Notes: a model not told the origin generated them from the sequence alone. A DNA stretch of 64,000 nt from Bowmanella dokdonensis (GCF_017254865.1 NZ_JAFKCV010000003.1:186001-250000); one strand, 5' to 3'. Positions 9,499 through 19,855 are shown, numbered from the stretch's first letter. Made by a program: numbers and translations.

Positions 9499-10128
9499 TT
9501 ATGGCCTGGACATCTGATGCCGCTGCTGCAGCACCCGGACCACGTCGTTAAGGCTGAGATCGCAGGCCTGAAGCAATACCAGCAGGTGGTACAGCAGGTC
9601 GGCGCTTTCATTCTTCAGCTCTTCCCAGTCACCTGAAGTCGCCGCCAGTGCGGTTTCTACGCCTTCCTCACCGACTTTCTGGGCAATCCGCTTGATGCCC
9701 TTGGCATACAAACTGGCCGTATAACTGCTTTGTGGCTCTGCCTGTTTGCGCGAGGCCAGCAATTGCTCCAGTTCGGCGATGAAGGTCATGGCCGGGGTGG
9801 CGCCCTGATGCCAGCATGAAGGATCGCCGGTATGACAGGTGGGCCCATTGGGAATGGCCTGGGCAATCAGTGCATCCTGGTCACAATCGGCGGACAGCTC
9901 CATTAAATCCAGGGTATGACCGGAACCTTCACCTTTGGTCCACAGACGCCCTTTGGAACGGCTGTAAAAGGTTACTTTGCCGCTTTGCAGTGTTTTCTTT
10001 ACTGCCTCAAGGTTCATATAACCCTGCATCTGGATCTTACCCGAGAAGGCGTGTTGCACCACTACCGGCAGCAGACCGTCCATTTTTTCCCAGGCCAGCT
10101 GGTGGATATTGTCATTATTGATAATCAT
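9499..10128 (-). CDS. hisIE: Bifunctional phosphoribosyl-AMP cyclohydrolase / phosphoribosyl-ATP pyrophosphatase
   Basis: Second and third steps of histidine synthesis in one 209-residue protein. The HisI part (about 1-110) shows [12 protein letters not shown] and CHTGDPSCW, which hold the metal-binding cysteines. The HisE part (about 115-205) shows [13 protein letters not shown] and the [11 protein letters not shown] helix. Fusion of the two is usual in gammaproteobacteria. It is the last gene of the operon, 35 bases after hisF. No clear rho-independent terminator is seen in the following 100 bases. Confidence 0.97.
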   Translation of the reverse strand: MIINNDNIHQLAWEKMDGLLPVVVQHAFSGKIQMQGYMNLEAVKKTLQSGKVTFYSRSKGRLWTKGEGSGHTLDLMELSADCDQDALIAQAIPNGPTCHTGDPSCWHQGATPAMTFIAELEQLLASRKQAEPQSSYTASLYAKGIKRIAQKVGEEGVETALAATSGDWEELKNESADLLYHLLVLLQACDLSLNDVVRVLQQRHQMSRP

Positions 10129-10163
10129 CTTAATGCTCTTTGTTTGTCAGTGAGCCATCCGTA

Positions 10164-10937
10164 TCAGTCGCGGATGGCAATGGCCTGGTCGCGCAGGTAT
10201 TGTTTCAATTCAGGGATCTGAATCAGCCCCTTATGAAATACCGATGCGGCCAATGCTCCGTCCACATCCGCCTGCTCGAACGCTTCTTTGAAATGATCCA
10301 TCTGGCCGGCCCCCCCTGAGGCAATCAGGGGCAGGGTGCAGATCTCGCGGATCAGTGTCAGTTGCCTGATATCGTAACCCTGGCGCACCCCATCCTGGTT
10401 CATGCAGTTCAGCACGATCTCACCGGCGCCTCTGGCCTGCACCTCTTTGACCCAGTCGGCCGTTTGCCAGCCGGTGGTCTGGGTGCGTTTCTCATCGCCC
10501 GTAAATTGCTTGACCTGATACTGGCCGCTTTGCTGATCAAAGTAACTGTCGATACCAATGACCACGCATTGCTGGCCGAACCTGTCATTCAGTTCGTTGA
10601 TCAACTGAGGATTTGTCAGGGCGGGGGAGTTGATGGAAATTTTATCCGCGCCCATCTCCAGGATGCGCCCGGCATCCTCCACGGATTTGATACCGCCGGC
10701 CACACAAAAGGGGATATCGATCACCCGGGCGATACGGCTGACCCAGCTTTTATCCACCACTCTGGCATCACTGGAAGCGGTGATATCATAAAACACCAGT
10801 TCATCGGCACCTGCCTGCGCGTAACGCTCGGCAAGTGGCACGATATCGCCGACAATCTCGTGGTTACGAAACTGTACCCCTTTGACCACTTTGCCGTCTT
10901 TGACATCCAGGCAGGGTATAATACGTTTTGCCAGCAT
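10164..10937 (-). CDS. hisF: Imidazole glycerol phosphate synthase, cyclase subunit
   Basis: The (beta/alpha)8 subunit that joins PRFAR with ammonia from HisH to make imidazole glycerol phosphate and AICAR. The catalytic residues Asp11 (IPCLDVKDG) and Asp130 ([10 protein letters not shown]) are both present; total 257 residues. The chosen ATG overlaps the hisA stop by one base (TGATG) and gives the family start MLAKRIIPC; an earlier in-frame start adds five residues. It is translationally coupled to hisA. Confidence 0.98.
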   Translation of the reverse strand: MLAKRIIPCLDVKDGKVVKGVQFRNHEIVGDIVPLAERYAQAGADELVFYDITASSDARVVDKSWVSRIARVIDIPFCVAGGIKSVEDAGRILEMGADKISINSPALTNPQLINELNDRFGQQCVVIGIDSYFDQQSGQYQVKQFTGDEKRTQTTGWQTADWVKEVQARGAGEIVLNCMNQDGVRQGYDIRQLTLIREICTLPLIASGGAGQMDHFKEAFEQADVDGALAASVFHKGLIQIPELKQYLRDQAIAIRD

Positions 10938-11674
10938 CAGTTTTTCTCCCACAGGGCAATAGCCTCATCGAGGGTAAACCGGCCTTCCAGCAAAGCCCGA
11001 CCGAGGATCACCGAATCCACTCCGGTACCCCTGAGTTCAGTCAGATGCTGCAGGCTGCCGGTGCCGCCAGAGGCTTGCCAGACGATGGCCGGGAAGTCCT
11101 GTTTCATTTGCACATATAAGGCCTGGTTGGGTCCCTGCAAGGTACCGTCACAGGCGATGTCAGTGCACAGTACATGGCGGGCACCGGCTGCCAGGAAATC
11201 ATCCAGCAGCGGCGCCAGCTCTACCCCGCTGTCCTGTTGCCAGCCATGGGTGGCGAGGCATTTTCTGCCATCGGCACTGATATTAATATCCAGCGCCAGC
11301 ACGATAGCCTCGGCGCTGTATCTGGCAATCCAGCTTTTCACCAGTTGTGGCTGTTTCACCGCCAGGGAGCCGATGACCACGCGGCTGACGCCGGCTTCGA
11401 GCAGGGCTTCCACATCGGCTTCGCTGCGAATGCCGCCGCCGGCCTGAAACTGCATCCGCTTGGTGGCCACCATCTGGCCGATTAAATTCAACTGGCGTCT
11501 TTGCGGATCCTTGGCACCGGTTAAATCGACGATATGCAGCCAGGTGGCACCAGCCTCGGCATAGCGATTGACCACTTCCACCGGCGCAAAGTCGTATTGG
11601 GTTTTTTTCTCATAGTCGCCCTGGTAAAGACGAACCACTTCACCCTCTATCAAATCGATCGCAGGAATAATCAT
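10937..11674 (-). CDS. hisA: ProFAR isomerase
   Basis: Isomerises ProFAR to PRFAR, the fourth step of histidine synthesis. The 245-residue (beta/alpha)8 barrel is homologous to HisF. Catalytic Asp7 (IPAIDLIEG) and Asp129 (LALDI) are present, as is the phosphate-binding QAGGGIRSE. It lies 38 bases after hisH and overlaps hisF by one base. Confidence 0.98.
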   Translation of the reverse strand: MIIPAIDLIEGEVVRLYQGDYEKKTQYDFAPVEVVNRYAEAGATWLHIVDLTGAKDPQRRQLNLIGQMVATKRMQFQAGGGIRSEADVEALLEAGVSRVVIGSLAVKQPQLVKSWIARYSAEAIVLALDINISADGRKCLATHGWQQDSGVELAPLLDDFLAAGARHVLCTDIACDGTLQGPNQALYVQMKQDFPAIVWQASGGTGSLQHLTELRGTGVDSVILGRALLEGRFTLDEAIALWEKN

Positions 11675-11712
11675 TTATCTTGTCTCTTGTTCCAGGCTAA
11701 TGACCCAGGGCC

Positions 11713-12303
11713 TTAGCAGTATTCAATAAAATTCTTCAGCAGTCGGCTACCGGCTTCTCCCGAGCGCTCCGGATGGAACTGCACACCATAAAAATTATTC
11801 CGGCCAATGCTGGCGCTGAAGGGCACCTCATAGTCACAACTGGCCAGGGTATGCTCACCCACCATCACGCAAAAACTGTGCACGAAATAGAAATAGCTGC
11901 CGCGTTGGATTCCGTGGAACAGCGGGCAATCCTTCTGCGGATCAACCTGGTTCCAGCCCATATGGGGCAGTCGCAACTTGCCCACCTGCATGCGGGTAAC
12001 CTGAGTGTCCATTATGTCAAGGCAGGCCACCTGACCTTCCTCGGAGTAACGGGTCATCAACTGCATGCCCAGACAGATACCCAGCACAGGTTGGCGCAGA
12101 TTCGGCAGCAGTTCACTGAGGCCTTTTTCGCGAATCTGCTGCATGGCGGCGCTGGCGGTGCCCACCCCAGGCAGAAAGACTTTATCGGCGGACTCGATCT
12201 CTGCTGGCTTATCCGACACCTTAACCGAATAGCCCAGCCGCTCGATGGCAAAACGTACCGAAGAGATATTGGCACAGCCGGTGTTGACGATAACTAACTG
12301 CAC
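11713..12303 (-). CDS. hisH: Imidazole glycerol phosphate synthase, glutaminase subunit
   Basis: Class I glutamine amidotransferase that supplies ammonia to HisF. The 196-residue protein has the nucleophile Cys77 in GICLGMQ and the His177/Glu179 pair in QFHPERSGEAG. The start is GTG and overlaps the TAG stop of hisB by one base, suggesting coupled translation. It is separated from its partner hisF by hisA, as in other gammaproteobacteria. Confidence 0.98.
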   Translation of the reverse strand: MQLVIVNTGCANISSVRFAIERLGYSVKVSDKPAEIESADKVFLPGVGTASAAMQQIREKGLSELLPNLRQPVLGICLGMQLMTRYSEEGQVACLDIMDTQVTRMQVGKLRLPHMGWNQVDPQKDCPLFHGIQRGSYFYFVHSFCVMVGEHTLASCDYEVPFSASIGRNNFYGVQFHPERSGEAGSRLLKNFIEYC

Positions 12304-13373
12304 TATAACGCCCCCTTACTGGAAGGCAGCACATCGCCCTGTTTGCTGACGGCCTGGCGCAACGCCCGGCCAAACACCTTGAACAGGCTTTCCACCTGGT
12401 GATGGGCGTTGCCCTCAGTGGTGGATAAATGCAGGGAAATACCCATGCTGTCGGCAAGGGAGCGGAAGAAATGCGAGACCATCTGCGTGGACATCTCGCC
12501 CACCCGCTCCTGGCTGAAATCGGCAGAGAATTTCAGGTAGGGACGGGCGGAGATATCCAGCACACATTCGGCGCGACACTCATCCATGGGCAGGGCAAAA
12601 CCGAAGCGGCCGATGCCGCGTTTATTGCCAAGGGCCTTACGCAGCGCTTCGCCGATGGCAAGGGCGGTATCTTCCACCGAATGGTGATCGTCGATGTGCA
12701 GGTCCCCTTTGACCTGCACATTCAGGGTAATGCCCCCGTGGGTGGCAATCTGATCCAGCATATGATCGAAAAAGCCGATGCCGGTTTCGATGGTGGATTT
12801 GACCTGGTTGTCCAAATCCACCTGCACGCGGATATCGGTTTCCGAGGTGGTACGGATGACCTGGGCCCTACGCCCCTGGCTCAGCAACTGCTTTTCAATG
12901 GCCAGCCAGTTGTTCTCTTGGCGATCGTAACGTATCCCGACGATGCCCATATTCTCGGCAAGCTGCAGATCCGTTTGCCGATCGCCAATGACAAAGGAGC
13001 GGCCAAAATCCACCTTGCCCTGTTGCAGATAGTCTTTCACCAGACCCAGTTTAGGCTTGCGGCAACTGCAGTTATCCGCATCAAAATGCGGGCAAATCAG
13101 CACATCCTCAAAGCGCACCCCCTGACTGGCGAACAGGTTCATCATCTTGTTGTGGGGGGCATCAAAATCCCCTTGCGGGAAACTGCCGGTGCCAAGGCCG
13201 TCCTGGTTGGATACTATCACCAGCTTAAAACCGGCCTGGGACAGACGGGTCAGCACCGGAATGACCATAGGCTCAAAGACCAGTTTTTCCAGGCTGTCCA
13301 GTTGCTTGTCGATGGCCGGCTCCTCCACCAGGGTGCCGTCTCTGTCGATAAAAAGGATTGCTTGCTGGCTCAT
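12303..13373 (-). CDS. hisB: Bifunctional histidinol-phosphatase / imidazoleglycerol-phosphate dehydratase
   Basis: Carries out two steps of histidine synthesis. The N-terminal HAD phosphatase (about 1-165) begins with FIDRDGTL and has a CPH...C-C-C zinc-binding segment ([15 protein letters not shown]). The C-terminal dehydratase (about 168-356) shows [28 protein letters not shown] and the later [13 protein letters not shown] region. The ATG at 13373 overlaps the hisC stop (ATGA). The fused form is typical of gammaproteobacteria. The frame is open further upstream, but that part overlaps hisC and is rejected. Confidence 0.98.
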   Translation of the reverse strand: MSQQAILFIDRDGTLVEEPAIDKQLDSLEKLVFEPMVIPVLTRLSQAGFKLVIVSNQDGLGTGSFPQGDFDAPHNKMMNLFASQGVRFEDVLICPHFDADNCSCRKPKLGLVKDYLQQGKVDFGRSFVIGDRQTDLQLAENMGIVGIRYDRQENNWLAIEKQLLSQGRRAQVIRTTSETDIRVQVDLDNQVKSTIETGIGFFDHMLDQIATHGGITLNVQVKGDLHIDDHHSVEDTALAIGEALRKALGNKRGIGRFGFALPMDECRAECVLDISARPYLKFSADFSQERVGEMSTQMVSHFFRSLADSMGISLHLSTTEGNAHHQVESLFKVFGRALRQAVSKQGDVLPSSKGAL

Positions 13374-14455
13374 GCTTGCTCCTGATAAAAGGTGTGGATG
13401 GCAGCCAGAAGCCGCGCATTTTGCTCTATATCCCCGATACTGATGCGCAGGCAATTATTAAGCGCCACCTGCTTGGATTGGTCGCGGATCAGGATCCCCC
13501 GACCCACCAGATAGTCCATCAGGGCCTGTTTTTGCTCTGCCCGCACCAGAATAAAGTTCGCCTGGATGTCTCCCACTGGAGTAAAGGCTGGTATGTCATT
13601 TAGTTGGGTGGTTAACTCTGTCTTTAGCTGATTGAGCAGCATGACTTTTTCCCGCATCCATTCCAGCCCCTTAGGGGAAAGGGCCTGAGCGGCGATTTGC
13701 GCCACCGGCTCTGGCAGCGGATACGGAGCAATGGCTTTCAGCAGTACCTGGATGATCGCCGGGGCGGCCAGGGTGAAACCACAGCGTATACCCGCCAGGC
13801 CAAAGGCCTTGGACAGGGTGCGCAGCACCACCAGATTCGGGAAGCGGACCAGTTCCTTTGCCCAGCCCGTATCGCTGGCAAATTCAATATAGGCCTCATC
13901 GACCACCACCAGGGCGCTGTCTGCGAACAGTTCCAGGGCGGCCTCAATCTGCTCCCCTGCCACCTGGGTGCCGGTGGGATTATTGGGCGAGCAAATAAAC
14001 ACCAGATTGACCTTATCCCGGTAGCCGGCCATGGCCTCAAGGTCCAGGCTGAAATCGGCCTTAAGGGGAGCTTTGTCTACTCCCACATTAAAGGTTTCGG
14101 CGCTGATGGCGTACATGCCATAGGTAGGAGGGCAAATCAGGACGCGATCCCGTCCCGGCGTGCAAAAGGCCCGGATCAGAAGCTCAATACCCTCATCGGC
14201 GCCGCGGCTGACCAGTAGCTGTTCGGCTGTCAGCCCCGCATAATCTGCATAAGCCGATAATACCGATTTGGGCTGACAGTCCGGATAGCGGTTCAGTTTT
14301 TGTGTATTTAAGCTGAACTGGCCCACAAAAGGCGATTCATTGGCATTAAGCCAGTCCTGACCGCCGGAAAACAGGCGCCGTGCCGATTCATAGGGCTTCA
14401 GGCCTTTTAGGTGCCCACACTGCAGTTTATCAATAAGCAATTCGAGTTGACTCAT
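13370..14455 (-). CDS. hisC: Histidinol-phosphate aminotransferase
   Basis: PLP enzyme converting imidazole acetol phosphate and glutamate to histidinol phosphate. The 361-residue fold-type I aminotransferase shows [18 protein letters not shown] and the PLP lysine in [16 protein letters not shown]. It overlaps hisD and hisB by four bases on either side (ATGA), so the three are translated as a coupled series. Confidence 0.98.
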   Translation of the reverse strand: MSQLELLIDKLQCGHLKGLKPYESARRLFSGGQDWLNANESPFVGQFSLNTQKLNRYPDCQPKSVLSAYADYAGLTAEQLLVSRGADEGIELLIRAFCTPGRDRVLICPPTYGMYAISAETFNVGVDKAPLKADFSLDLEAMAGYRDKVNLVFICSPNNPTGTQVAGEQIEAALELFADSALVVVDEAYIEFASDTGWAKELVRFPNLVVLRTLSKAFGLAGIRCGFTLAAPAIIQVLLKAIAPYPLPEPVAQIAAQALSPKGLEWMREKVMLLNQLKTELTTQLNDIPAFTPVGDIQANFILVRAEQKQALMDYLVGRGILIRDQSKQVALNNCLRISIGDIEQNARLLAAIHTFYQEQA

Positions 14456-15744
14456 TTGAGTGCTTCCAATCTGATGGCCACGGCCTGTTTATGGGCGTCG
14501 AGACCTTCGGCGTCGGCCAGTTGCATAATGGCCGGACCGATATTCCTAAGGCCCTGCTCGGTCAGTTCCTGTACCGTGTAGCGGCGCAGAAAATCCAGCA
14601 GGCCAAGACTTGAGGTGTTTCTGGCATAGCCATAAGTGGGCAGCACATGGTTGGTGCCGCTGGCATAATCGCCGGCGGACTCCGGTGACCAGGGACCCAC
14701 AAACACCGAACCGGCATTAGTCAGACGGGGCAGATAGTCCCGGGCCTTGTCCAATTGCAGGATAAGGTGCTCAGGCCCATAGGCGTTGGAGACCTCTAAG
14801 GCCTGCTCAATGCCGGCGGTGACGATATAGCGGCTATGTTGCATGCTCTGACGGGCGATCTCGGCGCGGCTTAGTGTTGTTAATTGCAGCTTTACTTCTG
14901 CTATCACGGCTTGGGCAAAATCGGCCGAGTCACAGACCAGCACCGCCTGGGAATCCACCCCATGCTCTGCCTGGGACAGCAGATCCGAGGCCACAAAGGC
15001 TGGATTGGCCTGGGCATCGGCAATCACCAGCACTTCCGAGGGGCCGGCCGGCATATCGATGGCCGGGCCGCCGGGCATTCTGGCCACCTGTTGCTTGGCT
15101 TCGGTGACAAAACTGTTGCCGGGGCCGAAGATCTTATCCACCCGGACAATGCTTTGGGTGCCCAGCGCCAGCGCACCGATGGCCTGAGCGCCGCCCACCA
15201 GATAAATCTCCTCTATGCCACAAAGCATTGCGGCATAAAGGATTTCGGCATTCAGGCTGCCACTTTTATTGGGCGGGCTGACCAGCACTTTGCGCGGGCA
15301 GCCGGCTACCTGCGCCGTTGCCCCCAGCATCAATACGGTAGACGGCAGGGGAGCAGTGCCCCCCGGGATATAAAGGCCCACAGACGCGATAGGCTGGTGT
15401 TTAAGCTCGCAGATGACGCCGGGACTGGTCTCTATCTTGACATCCAATGGACGCTGGGCCTCATGAAACCGGCGGATATTGGTATAGGCCAGGTCGATGG
15501 CCTGTCTGCTCTTGTCATTGAGCCTGGCTATGCCCGCCTCAATCTTATCCTTGCCAAGACGCAGTTGGGTTAAGGCCACCCCGTCAAATTTCTTGGTCAG
15601 GGCCAGCAGGCATTGATCGCCCTGACTTTGCACCTGTTCGAGAATGTCGCTGACCGCGTGGGCCAAACCTGGCTTGTCGGCCATGGCGGGCCTTGCCAAC
15701 AGGGCCTGTTGTTGCGCTTTGTTAAGCTGATTCCAGAATTGCAT
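14452..15744 (-). CDS. hisD: Histidinol dehydrogenase
   Basis: Zinc- and NAD-dependent enzyme oxidising L-histidinol to L-histidine in two steps. The 430 residues equal the usual length. Visible family features are LYIPGGTAPLPSTVLM, KIFGPGNSFVTEAK, MPAGPSEVLVIAD, SQAEHG and YGPEHL with the catalytic histidine. It begins two bases after the hisG stop and overlaps hisC by four bases. Confidence 0.98.
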   Translation of the reverse strand: MQFWNQLNKAQQQALLARPAMADKPGLAHAVSDILEQVQSQGDQCLLALTKKFDGVALTQLRLGKDKIEAGIARLNDKSRQAIDLAYTNIRRFHEAQRPLDVKIETSPGVICELKHQPIASVGLYIPGGTAPLPSTVLMLGATAQVAGCPRKVLVSPPNKSGSLNAEILYAAMLCGIEEIYLVGGAQAIGALALGTQSIVRVDKIFGPGNSFVTEAKQQVARMPGGPAIDMPAGPSEVLVIADAQANPAFVASDLLSQAEHGVDSQAVLVCDSADFAQAVIAEVKLQLTTLSRAEIARQSMQHSRYIVTAGIEQALEVSNAYGPEHLILQLDKARDYLPRLTNAGSVFVGPWSPESAGDYASGTNHVLPTYGYARNTSSLGLLDFLRRYTVQELTEQGLRNIGPAIMQLADAEGLDAHKQAVAIRLEALK

Positions 15745-15746
15745 GC

Positions 15747-16646
15747 TTACCCCAGCATCTTTTCAATGGGCAGCACCAGAATGCTGCTGCAGCCAAGGGC
15801 CTTGAGTTTTTCCATGGTTTCCCAGAACAGGGTCTCGGTGCTGACCACATGCACCGCAACCCGCTCGTCACTGCCGGCCAGGGGCAGCAGAGTGGGGTTT
15901 TCTGCACCGGGTAACAGGGCCTTGACGTCATCCAGTCTACCTTTGGGAGCATGGAGCATGATGTATTTGCTTTCTTTGGCCTGCATCACCCCGTTGATGC
16001 GGGTCAGCAGTTTGTCGATAAGCTTTTGTTTGGCATCCGGCATGTCACCGGCGCGCTGGATCAGTACCGCCTTGGAGCGGAAGATCACTTCTTTTTCTTC
16101 CAGGCCATTGGCTTCCAGGGTGGCACCGGTACTGACCAGATCGCAGATGGCATCGGCCAGCCCCGCCCGTGGCGCAACTTCCACTGAGCCATTTAACATC
16201 ACCGCCTTGGCGTTGATATTTTGCTCTTTGAAATAGCGCTCCAGCAGATAGGGATAGGTGGTGGCGACTTTTTTACCGGCCAGGGACTGTGCCCCCTGGT
16301 AGTCAAACTCGTTAGGTACGGCGATGGACAGGCGACAGCCGCCGAATTCCATCCGCTCCAGGGTCTGAAACTGGTGCTGCTTGCCCAGGGCCTGGCGCTC
16401 AAGCATTTTTTCTTCCAGCTCGTTTTCACCGATAAAGCCCAGGTCCACCACGCCGTCCATCACCAGGCCGGGGATGTCATCGTCCCGGACTCTGAGCAGG
16501 TCGATGGGCAAATTGGTCGCATGGGCGATCAGAAGTCTGTCCCGAATCGACAGTTTCACGCCAATGGCCTTAAGCAGGTCCATACTTCCCTCGCACAAAC
16601 GCCCTGATTTCTGTATCGCAATTCTGAGTCTGCTGTTATCTGTCAT
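15747..16646 (-). CDS. hisG: ATP phosphoribosyltransferase, long form
   Basis: First and committed step of the pathway: ATP + PRPP to phosphoribosyl-ATP. At 299 residues it is the long HisG, with a catalytic part (about 1-220; [35 protein letters not shown]) and a C-terminal ACT-like domain for histidine feedback inhibition. Ribosome-binding site AAGGTGGG precedes the ATG. It is the first structural gene after the leader and attenuator. Confidence 0.98.
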   Translation of the reverse strand: MTDNSRLRIAIQKSGRLCEGSMDLLKAIGVKLSIRDRLLIAHATNLPIDLLRVRDDDIPGLVMDGVVDLGFIGENELEEKMLERQALGKQHQFQTLERMEFGGCRLSIAVPNEFDYQGAQSLAGKKVATTYPYLLERYFKEQNINAKAVMLNGSVEVAPRAGLADAICDLVSTGATLEANGLEEKEVIFRSKAVLIQRAGDMPDAKQKLIDKLLTRINGVMQAKESKYIMLHAPKGRLDDVKALLPGAENPTLLPLAGSDERVAVHVVSTETLFWETMEKLKALGCSSILVLPIEKMLG

Positions 16647-16681
16647 CTGTTCCCACCTTGAAAATACATGCCCTGAAAACG

Positions 16682-16710
16682 AAAAACCCCCGGAAGTAAC
16701 CTTCCAGGGG
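16682..16710 (-). terminator. Attenuator terminator of the his operon
   Basis: On the minus strand CCCCTGGAAG, loop GTTA and CTTCC-GGGG form a strong stem followed by TTTTTCG, between the leader peptide gene and hisG. It reuses the CTGGAAGGT motif found further upstream, so it competes with an alternative fold. Confidence 0.88.
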
Positions 16711-16731
16711 TCTTAACAATCAAGATTCCAC

Positions 16732-16756
16732 TGGAAGGTAACAATAACCTTCCAGC
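16732..16756 (-). promoter_or_regulatory. Alternative (pause/antiterminator) hairpin of the his leader
   Basis: CTGGAAGGT (16756-16748) and ACCTTCCAG (16740-16732) pair perfectly over a 7-base loop. The second arm can instead pair with the CTGGAAGGT of the terminator, which would block termination. This is the arrangement expected for ribosome-stalling attenuation. Confidence 0.8.
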
Positions 16757-16770
16757 ACGAACCTGAAAGG

Positions 16771-16821
16771 TTATGCCGGGTGATGATGGTGATGGATAGC
16801 TTTCAGGATCGCTTGGTTCAT
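16771..16821 (-). CDS. hisL: Histidine operon leader peptide
   Basis: A 16-codon frame reading MNQAILKAIHHHHHPA then TAA, with five histidine codons in a row. It lies about 125 bases before hisG and just upstream of the competing hairpins. In the established mechanism, a ribosome stalled at the His codons when charged tRNA-His is scarce lets the antiterminator form. The peptide is too short for normal gene callers but the His run and context make it secure. Confidence 0.93.
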   Translation of the reverse strand: MNQAILKAIHHHHHPA

Positions 16822-17034
16822 ATTGCTTAATGATCTTGCTTGTTTGCCTGCCCAGTAAACTACTTGATTGGAGGGAGGCAATGCAAGACAAAATTGCCGG
16901 TTTACTGACTCTGCTTAAAACCGATAGGAATAATTTATTGATTTTTTGCACTTTCGTGTACATTTATTGGTCATATTCTAAAGACAGCTTAGATTGAACC
17001 GATATAATAACTGGTTAAAAAATGGACAGAAACC

Positions 17035-17313
17035 ATGGTCAACGATTTACTTTTCCCTATCCTGCCAAAAGAGGGCAAGCCCAGCCCGGTGCAGGACGAA
17101 CATAAAGTGGAACAGGTTAGCAAAGACGCTCGGCTTCGTTCACTCGAAGAAGACGAAAAGAGCCTGACTGCCGAAGAGCGTCAGGCCCGGGAAGAAGAAA
17201 AAAGAAAACAGCAGAAAAAAATGGGCAAGGCAGAGGAGCAAAGTGCCGAGGCCGACAAGCCCAAGGAAGGTGAAAACCGGGCGGAGCCCGGGCATCTGGA
17301 TATTTATATCTGA
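17035..17313 (+). CDS. Small charged hypothetical protein
   Basis: A 92-residue protein I do not recognise. The N-terminus (VNDLLFPILPKEG) is hydrophobic; residues about 22-75 are rich in Glu, Lys, Gln and Arg and look like a helix or coiled coil (LTAEERQAREEEKRKQQKK); the C-terminus is HLDIYI. No signal peptide or membrane segment is seen. The ATG is preceded only by a weak ribosome-binding site. It is divergent from the his operon and convergent with dsbB. It is probably a real gene because the composition is biased in one frame only. Confidence 0.6.
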   Translation: MVNDLLFPILPKEGKPSPVQDEHKVEQVSKDARLRSLEEDEKSLTAEERQAREEEKRKQQKKMGKAEEQSAEADKPKEGENRAEPGHLDIYI

Positions 17314-17365
17314 ATGTCGGAAGCCCACTCGCACAAGCAGCAGGGGTAGCGCTTTAGCCTTGCTG

Positions 17366-17893
17366 TTAAAGTTTTTTGGCGGCAGCGATCCTGATGCTCA
17401 GGATGACGGCCAGTACAGCCGAGTAAAGGGCAAAGACGACAATCATCCACTGTGGCATGCTCATTCCGGCAAATGACCAGTCTATATCACCACAGTCACC
17501 TGTGGCGGCAAAAACTGACGGGATCCATTCATGCAGTGGCAACCAATCCGGGAAGTTCGGCACGATTTCACAGACGGTGAAAAAAGGATTTGCGGCAGTT
17601 TGAATATCCACATGCTCCATTGCCACTAACCCCCCCCACACGGCCCCCACTCCCCATAAGAGGAATGCCACCAACCGGCCCGGCAGGTAATTGTGTCCCA
17701 ACATACCGACAAGCCCCGCGAACAGGATGGAAAACACGGCATTGCGCTGGTAAATACACATAATACAGGGTGCCAAACCCATACCGTATTGGAAGTACAG
17801 GGCGGTAAGCTCCAGCAACAGGGCCGATAAAAACAGCATCGCCCAGGGCCAGCTCCTGGTCGGCCAACTTGCCAGATTTGCAATAAACTTCAT
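17366..17893 (-). CDS. dsbB: Disulfide bond formation protein B
   Basis: Inner-membrane enzyme that reoxidises DsbA and passes electrons to quinone. The 175-residue product has four membrane helices and both cysteine pairs: Cys43-Cys46 (CIMC) in the first periplasmic loop and Cys108 / Cys134 (FTVCEIVPNFP, TGDCGDI) in the second. Length equals E. coli DsbB (176). The ATG at 17893 (MKFIANL) aligns with the family; ATG two codons earlier (17899) is possible. It follows nhaB in the same direction, as in E. coli (fadR-nhaB-dsbB). Confidence 0.95.
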   Translation of the reverse strand: MKFIANLASWPTRSWPWAMLFLSALLLELTALYFQYGMGLAPCIMCIYQRNAVFSILFAGLVGMLGHNYLPGRLVAFLLWGVGAVWGGLVAMEHVDIQTAANPFFTVCEIVPNFPDWLPLHEWIPSVFAATGDCGDIDWSFAGMSMPQWMIVVFALYSAVLAVILSIRIAAAKKL

Positions 17894-17918
17894 TGTCATT
17901 TGGTACTCAGGGTATAAG

Positions 17919-17944
17919 ACCACGCACTCTTTGTGGTGCGTGGT
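17919..17944 (-). other. Hairpin in the nhaB-dsbB gap
   Basis: ACCACGCAC (17919-17927) and GTGCGTGGT (17936-17944) form a perfect 9-bp stem with an 8-base loop between the nhaB stop and the dsbB start. There is no T-run, so it may be an mRNA-processing or stability element rather than a terminator. Confidence 0.5.
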
Positions 17945-17957
17945 AATGATTCAACAC

Positions 17958-19538
17958 TTAGTGAGCTGGCTCACCGGGGATTTCTGTGGGGCTATGATGC
18001 TCTATCCAGTGCACATTATACAGCCAGTCAGTGAGTTCATATAAGCCGAAGTAGGTTGCCGCCAGGCCAACCAGCGTCAGGACCAATGTATAGGGCAGTG
18101 CCATATAAACCATGCGTCCATACGAGAGCCTCAGCAGCGGTGCCAGTGCCGATGTGAGCAGGAACAGGAAAGCCGCCTGGCCATTGGGGGTGGCCACGCT
18201 CGGCAGGTTGGTGCCGGTATTGATGGCCACAGCCAGCATGTCAAATTGATCCCGGGTGATATGCCCCTGTTTGAGAGCAGTGGTCACTTCGGTGATATAA
18301 ACAGAGCCCACAAACACGTTGTCGCTGACCATGGACAACACGCCATTGGCCAGATAGAACATGACCATCTGGGTTTTGCCCTCATAGGTCAGCACCCAGT
18401 CGATAACCGGGGTGAACAAACCCTGATCGATAATGACAGCTACCACGGCGAAGAACACGCATAGCAGGGCAGTAAAGGGCAGGGCTTCTTCAAAGGCTTT
18501 GCCTATCTGGTGCTCTTCCACGATGCCACAAAAGGAAGTGGCCAGCACGATAACAGACAGGCCTATCAAACCAACCGCAGACAGGTGAAAGGCCAGTCCG
18601 ATCACCAGCCAGAGGGCGATCAGGGTCTGGATAAGCAGCTTGGCGCTGTCTTTCTTGGTGCGTTGTTCATCTACATAATGACTGTATTCAGTCAGAATGG
18701 CCCGTACCGTATCGGGCAGCTTGGCCCCGTAACTGAACCAGCTCATTTTTTCCAGAATGATGGTGGTGAGCAGACCGGCAACCAGCACTGGAATCGTGAT
18801 AGGGCTCATCCGAATCAGAAACTCGATAAAATTCCAGCCTGCTTTCTCGGCAATGATCAGATTCTGGGGCTCCCCAACCATGGTCATCACGCCACCCAGG
18901 GCCGTACCAATGGCGGCATGCATCATCAGGTTACGCAGAAAACTGCGGAATCCTTCCAGATCGTCTCTGGTAGGGTGGGGCATGTGTTCATCGGCCGTGT
19001 GATCGTGTTCGTGATGATAGTCCTTGCCCGATGCGACCTTGTGGTAAATGGAATAAAAACCGGTGGCCACGGCAATGATCACCGCGATCACTGTCAGCGC
19101 ATCCAGAAAGGCCGACAAGACTGCAGAGGCGAGGGTGAAGGACAGGGCCAGTAAAGTCTTGCTCTTTACCCGGATCAGTAGGCGGGTAAACAAATGGAGT
19201 AACAGGTCTTTCATGAAGTAGATACCTGCCACCATGAATATCAGCAACAGTACCACTTCGATGTTGACCACTATCTCATGCTTGATATGACCTGGACTGG
19301 TCATGCCGATAAATACGGCTTCCAACACCAGCAGGCCGCCTGGTTGCAGTGGATAGCATTTAAGCGCCATGGCCAGGGTGAAGATAAACTCCAGTACCAG
19401 CGCCCAGCCGGCGGCATAGGGGCTAATCTGGAATAACACCGGGTTGATGATCAAAAAAGCAATGATGGTTTTCTTGTACCACTCTGGCGCATTGCCGAGA
19501 AAATTCTTGAATAATGCCTCGACCATGGAATGTTGCAT
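17958..19538 (-). CDS. nhaB: Na+/H+ antiporter NhaB
   Basis: Inner-membrane sodium/proton antiporter for sodium export and pH control. The 526-residue protein has about 12 hydrophobic segments; [22 protein letters not shown] near the start and [22 protein letters not shown] are NhaB features. The frame is open for 36 more codons upstream, but the ATG at 19538 has AAAGGA about 10 bases before it and matches the family start. It lies divergent from fadR and upstream of dsbB, a conserved block. Confidence 0.96.
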   Translation of the reverse strand: MQHSMVEALFKNFLGNAPEWYKKTIIAFLIINPVLFQISPYAAGWALVLEFIFTLAMALKCYPLQPGGLLVLEAVFIGMTSPGHIKHEIVVNIEVVLLLIFMVAGIYFMKDLLLHLFTRLLIRVKSKTLLALSFTLASAVLSAFLDALTVIAVIIAVATGFYSIYHKVASGKDYHHEHDHTADEHMPHPTRDDLEGFRSFLRNLMMHAAIGTALGGVMTMVGEPQNLIIAEKAGWNFIEFLIRMSPITIPVLVAGLLTTIILEKMSWFSYGAKLPDTVRAILTEYSHYVDEQRTKKDSAKLLIQTLIALWLVIGLAFHLSAVGLIGLSVIVLATSFCGIVEEHQIGKAFEEALPFTALLCVFFAVVAVIIDQGLFTPVIDWVLTYEGKTQMVMFYLANGVLSMVSDNVFVGSVYITEVTTALKQGHITRDQFDMLAVAINTGTNLPSVATPNGQAAFLFLLTSALAPLLRLSYGRMVYMALPYTLVLTLVGLAATYFGLYELTDWLYNVHWIEHHSPTEIPGEPAH

Positions 19539-19822
19539 GTTATGTTGGTCCTTTAATGAATGAAGACTTGTATCCGCAGGGGCATCATTCTCTGTTTCGC
19601 CAGAGACCGACAAGATACCCGGAGGGTTCGGCAGACCGGTATGCACACTCGGATACGATGGCCTTATATGTCAGAACAGACTACAGAGTGTTTTAAAGAG
19701 AAGCCACGAAAAAAGCAAGCCAATTCTGGTATTTACCAGTTCAACCCGGATGAATGACTGGTAGTTGTTTAAGCCTTGCGCTAGCTGGCCGGCGAGACAA
19801 AAAGGATGCAGAAGTAATTTGG

Positions 19823-19855
19823 TTTCAATAGCAAACACATCTGGTACAATCAGTT
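19823..19855 (+). promoter_or_regulatory. Putative fadR promoter with FadR-like operator
   Basis: TTTCAA (19823-19828), a 16-base spacer and TACAAT (19845-19850) could be a promoter for fadR. ATCTGGTACAATCAGTT (19839-19855) overlaps the -10 and keeps the CTGGT and CAGTT half-sites of the gammaproteobacterial FadR consensus (about 12 of 17 positions by eye). Autorepression is the inference. The rest of the 368-base nhaB-fadR gap shows nothing else I can support. Confidence 0.45.

Noticed and set aside
10362-11447. Long open frame (361 codons) on the plus strand across hisF and hisA
   Set aside because: It is antisense to two complete histidine genes, has no recognisable domain and no ribosome-binding site; long antisense frames are common in GC-rich coding DNA.
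12429-13385. Open frame of 318 codons on the plus strand opposite hisB
   Set aside because: Antisense shadow of hisB with His/Gln-rich composition and no family match.
16643-16963. Frame of 106 codons on the minus strand over the his leader
   Set aside because: It runs through the hisL peptide, hairpins and terminator in another frame; the attenuator explains the sequence.
18510-19154. Frame of 214 codons on the plus strand opposite nhaB
   Set aside because: Very rich in His, Gln and Gly, as expected from the complement of membrane-protein codons; nhaB explains the region.
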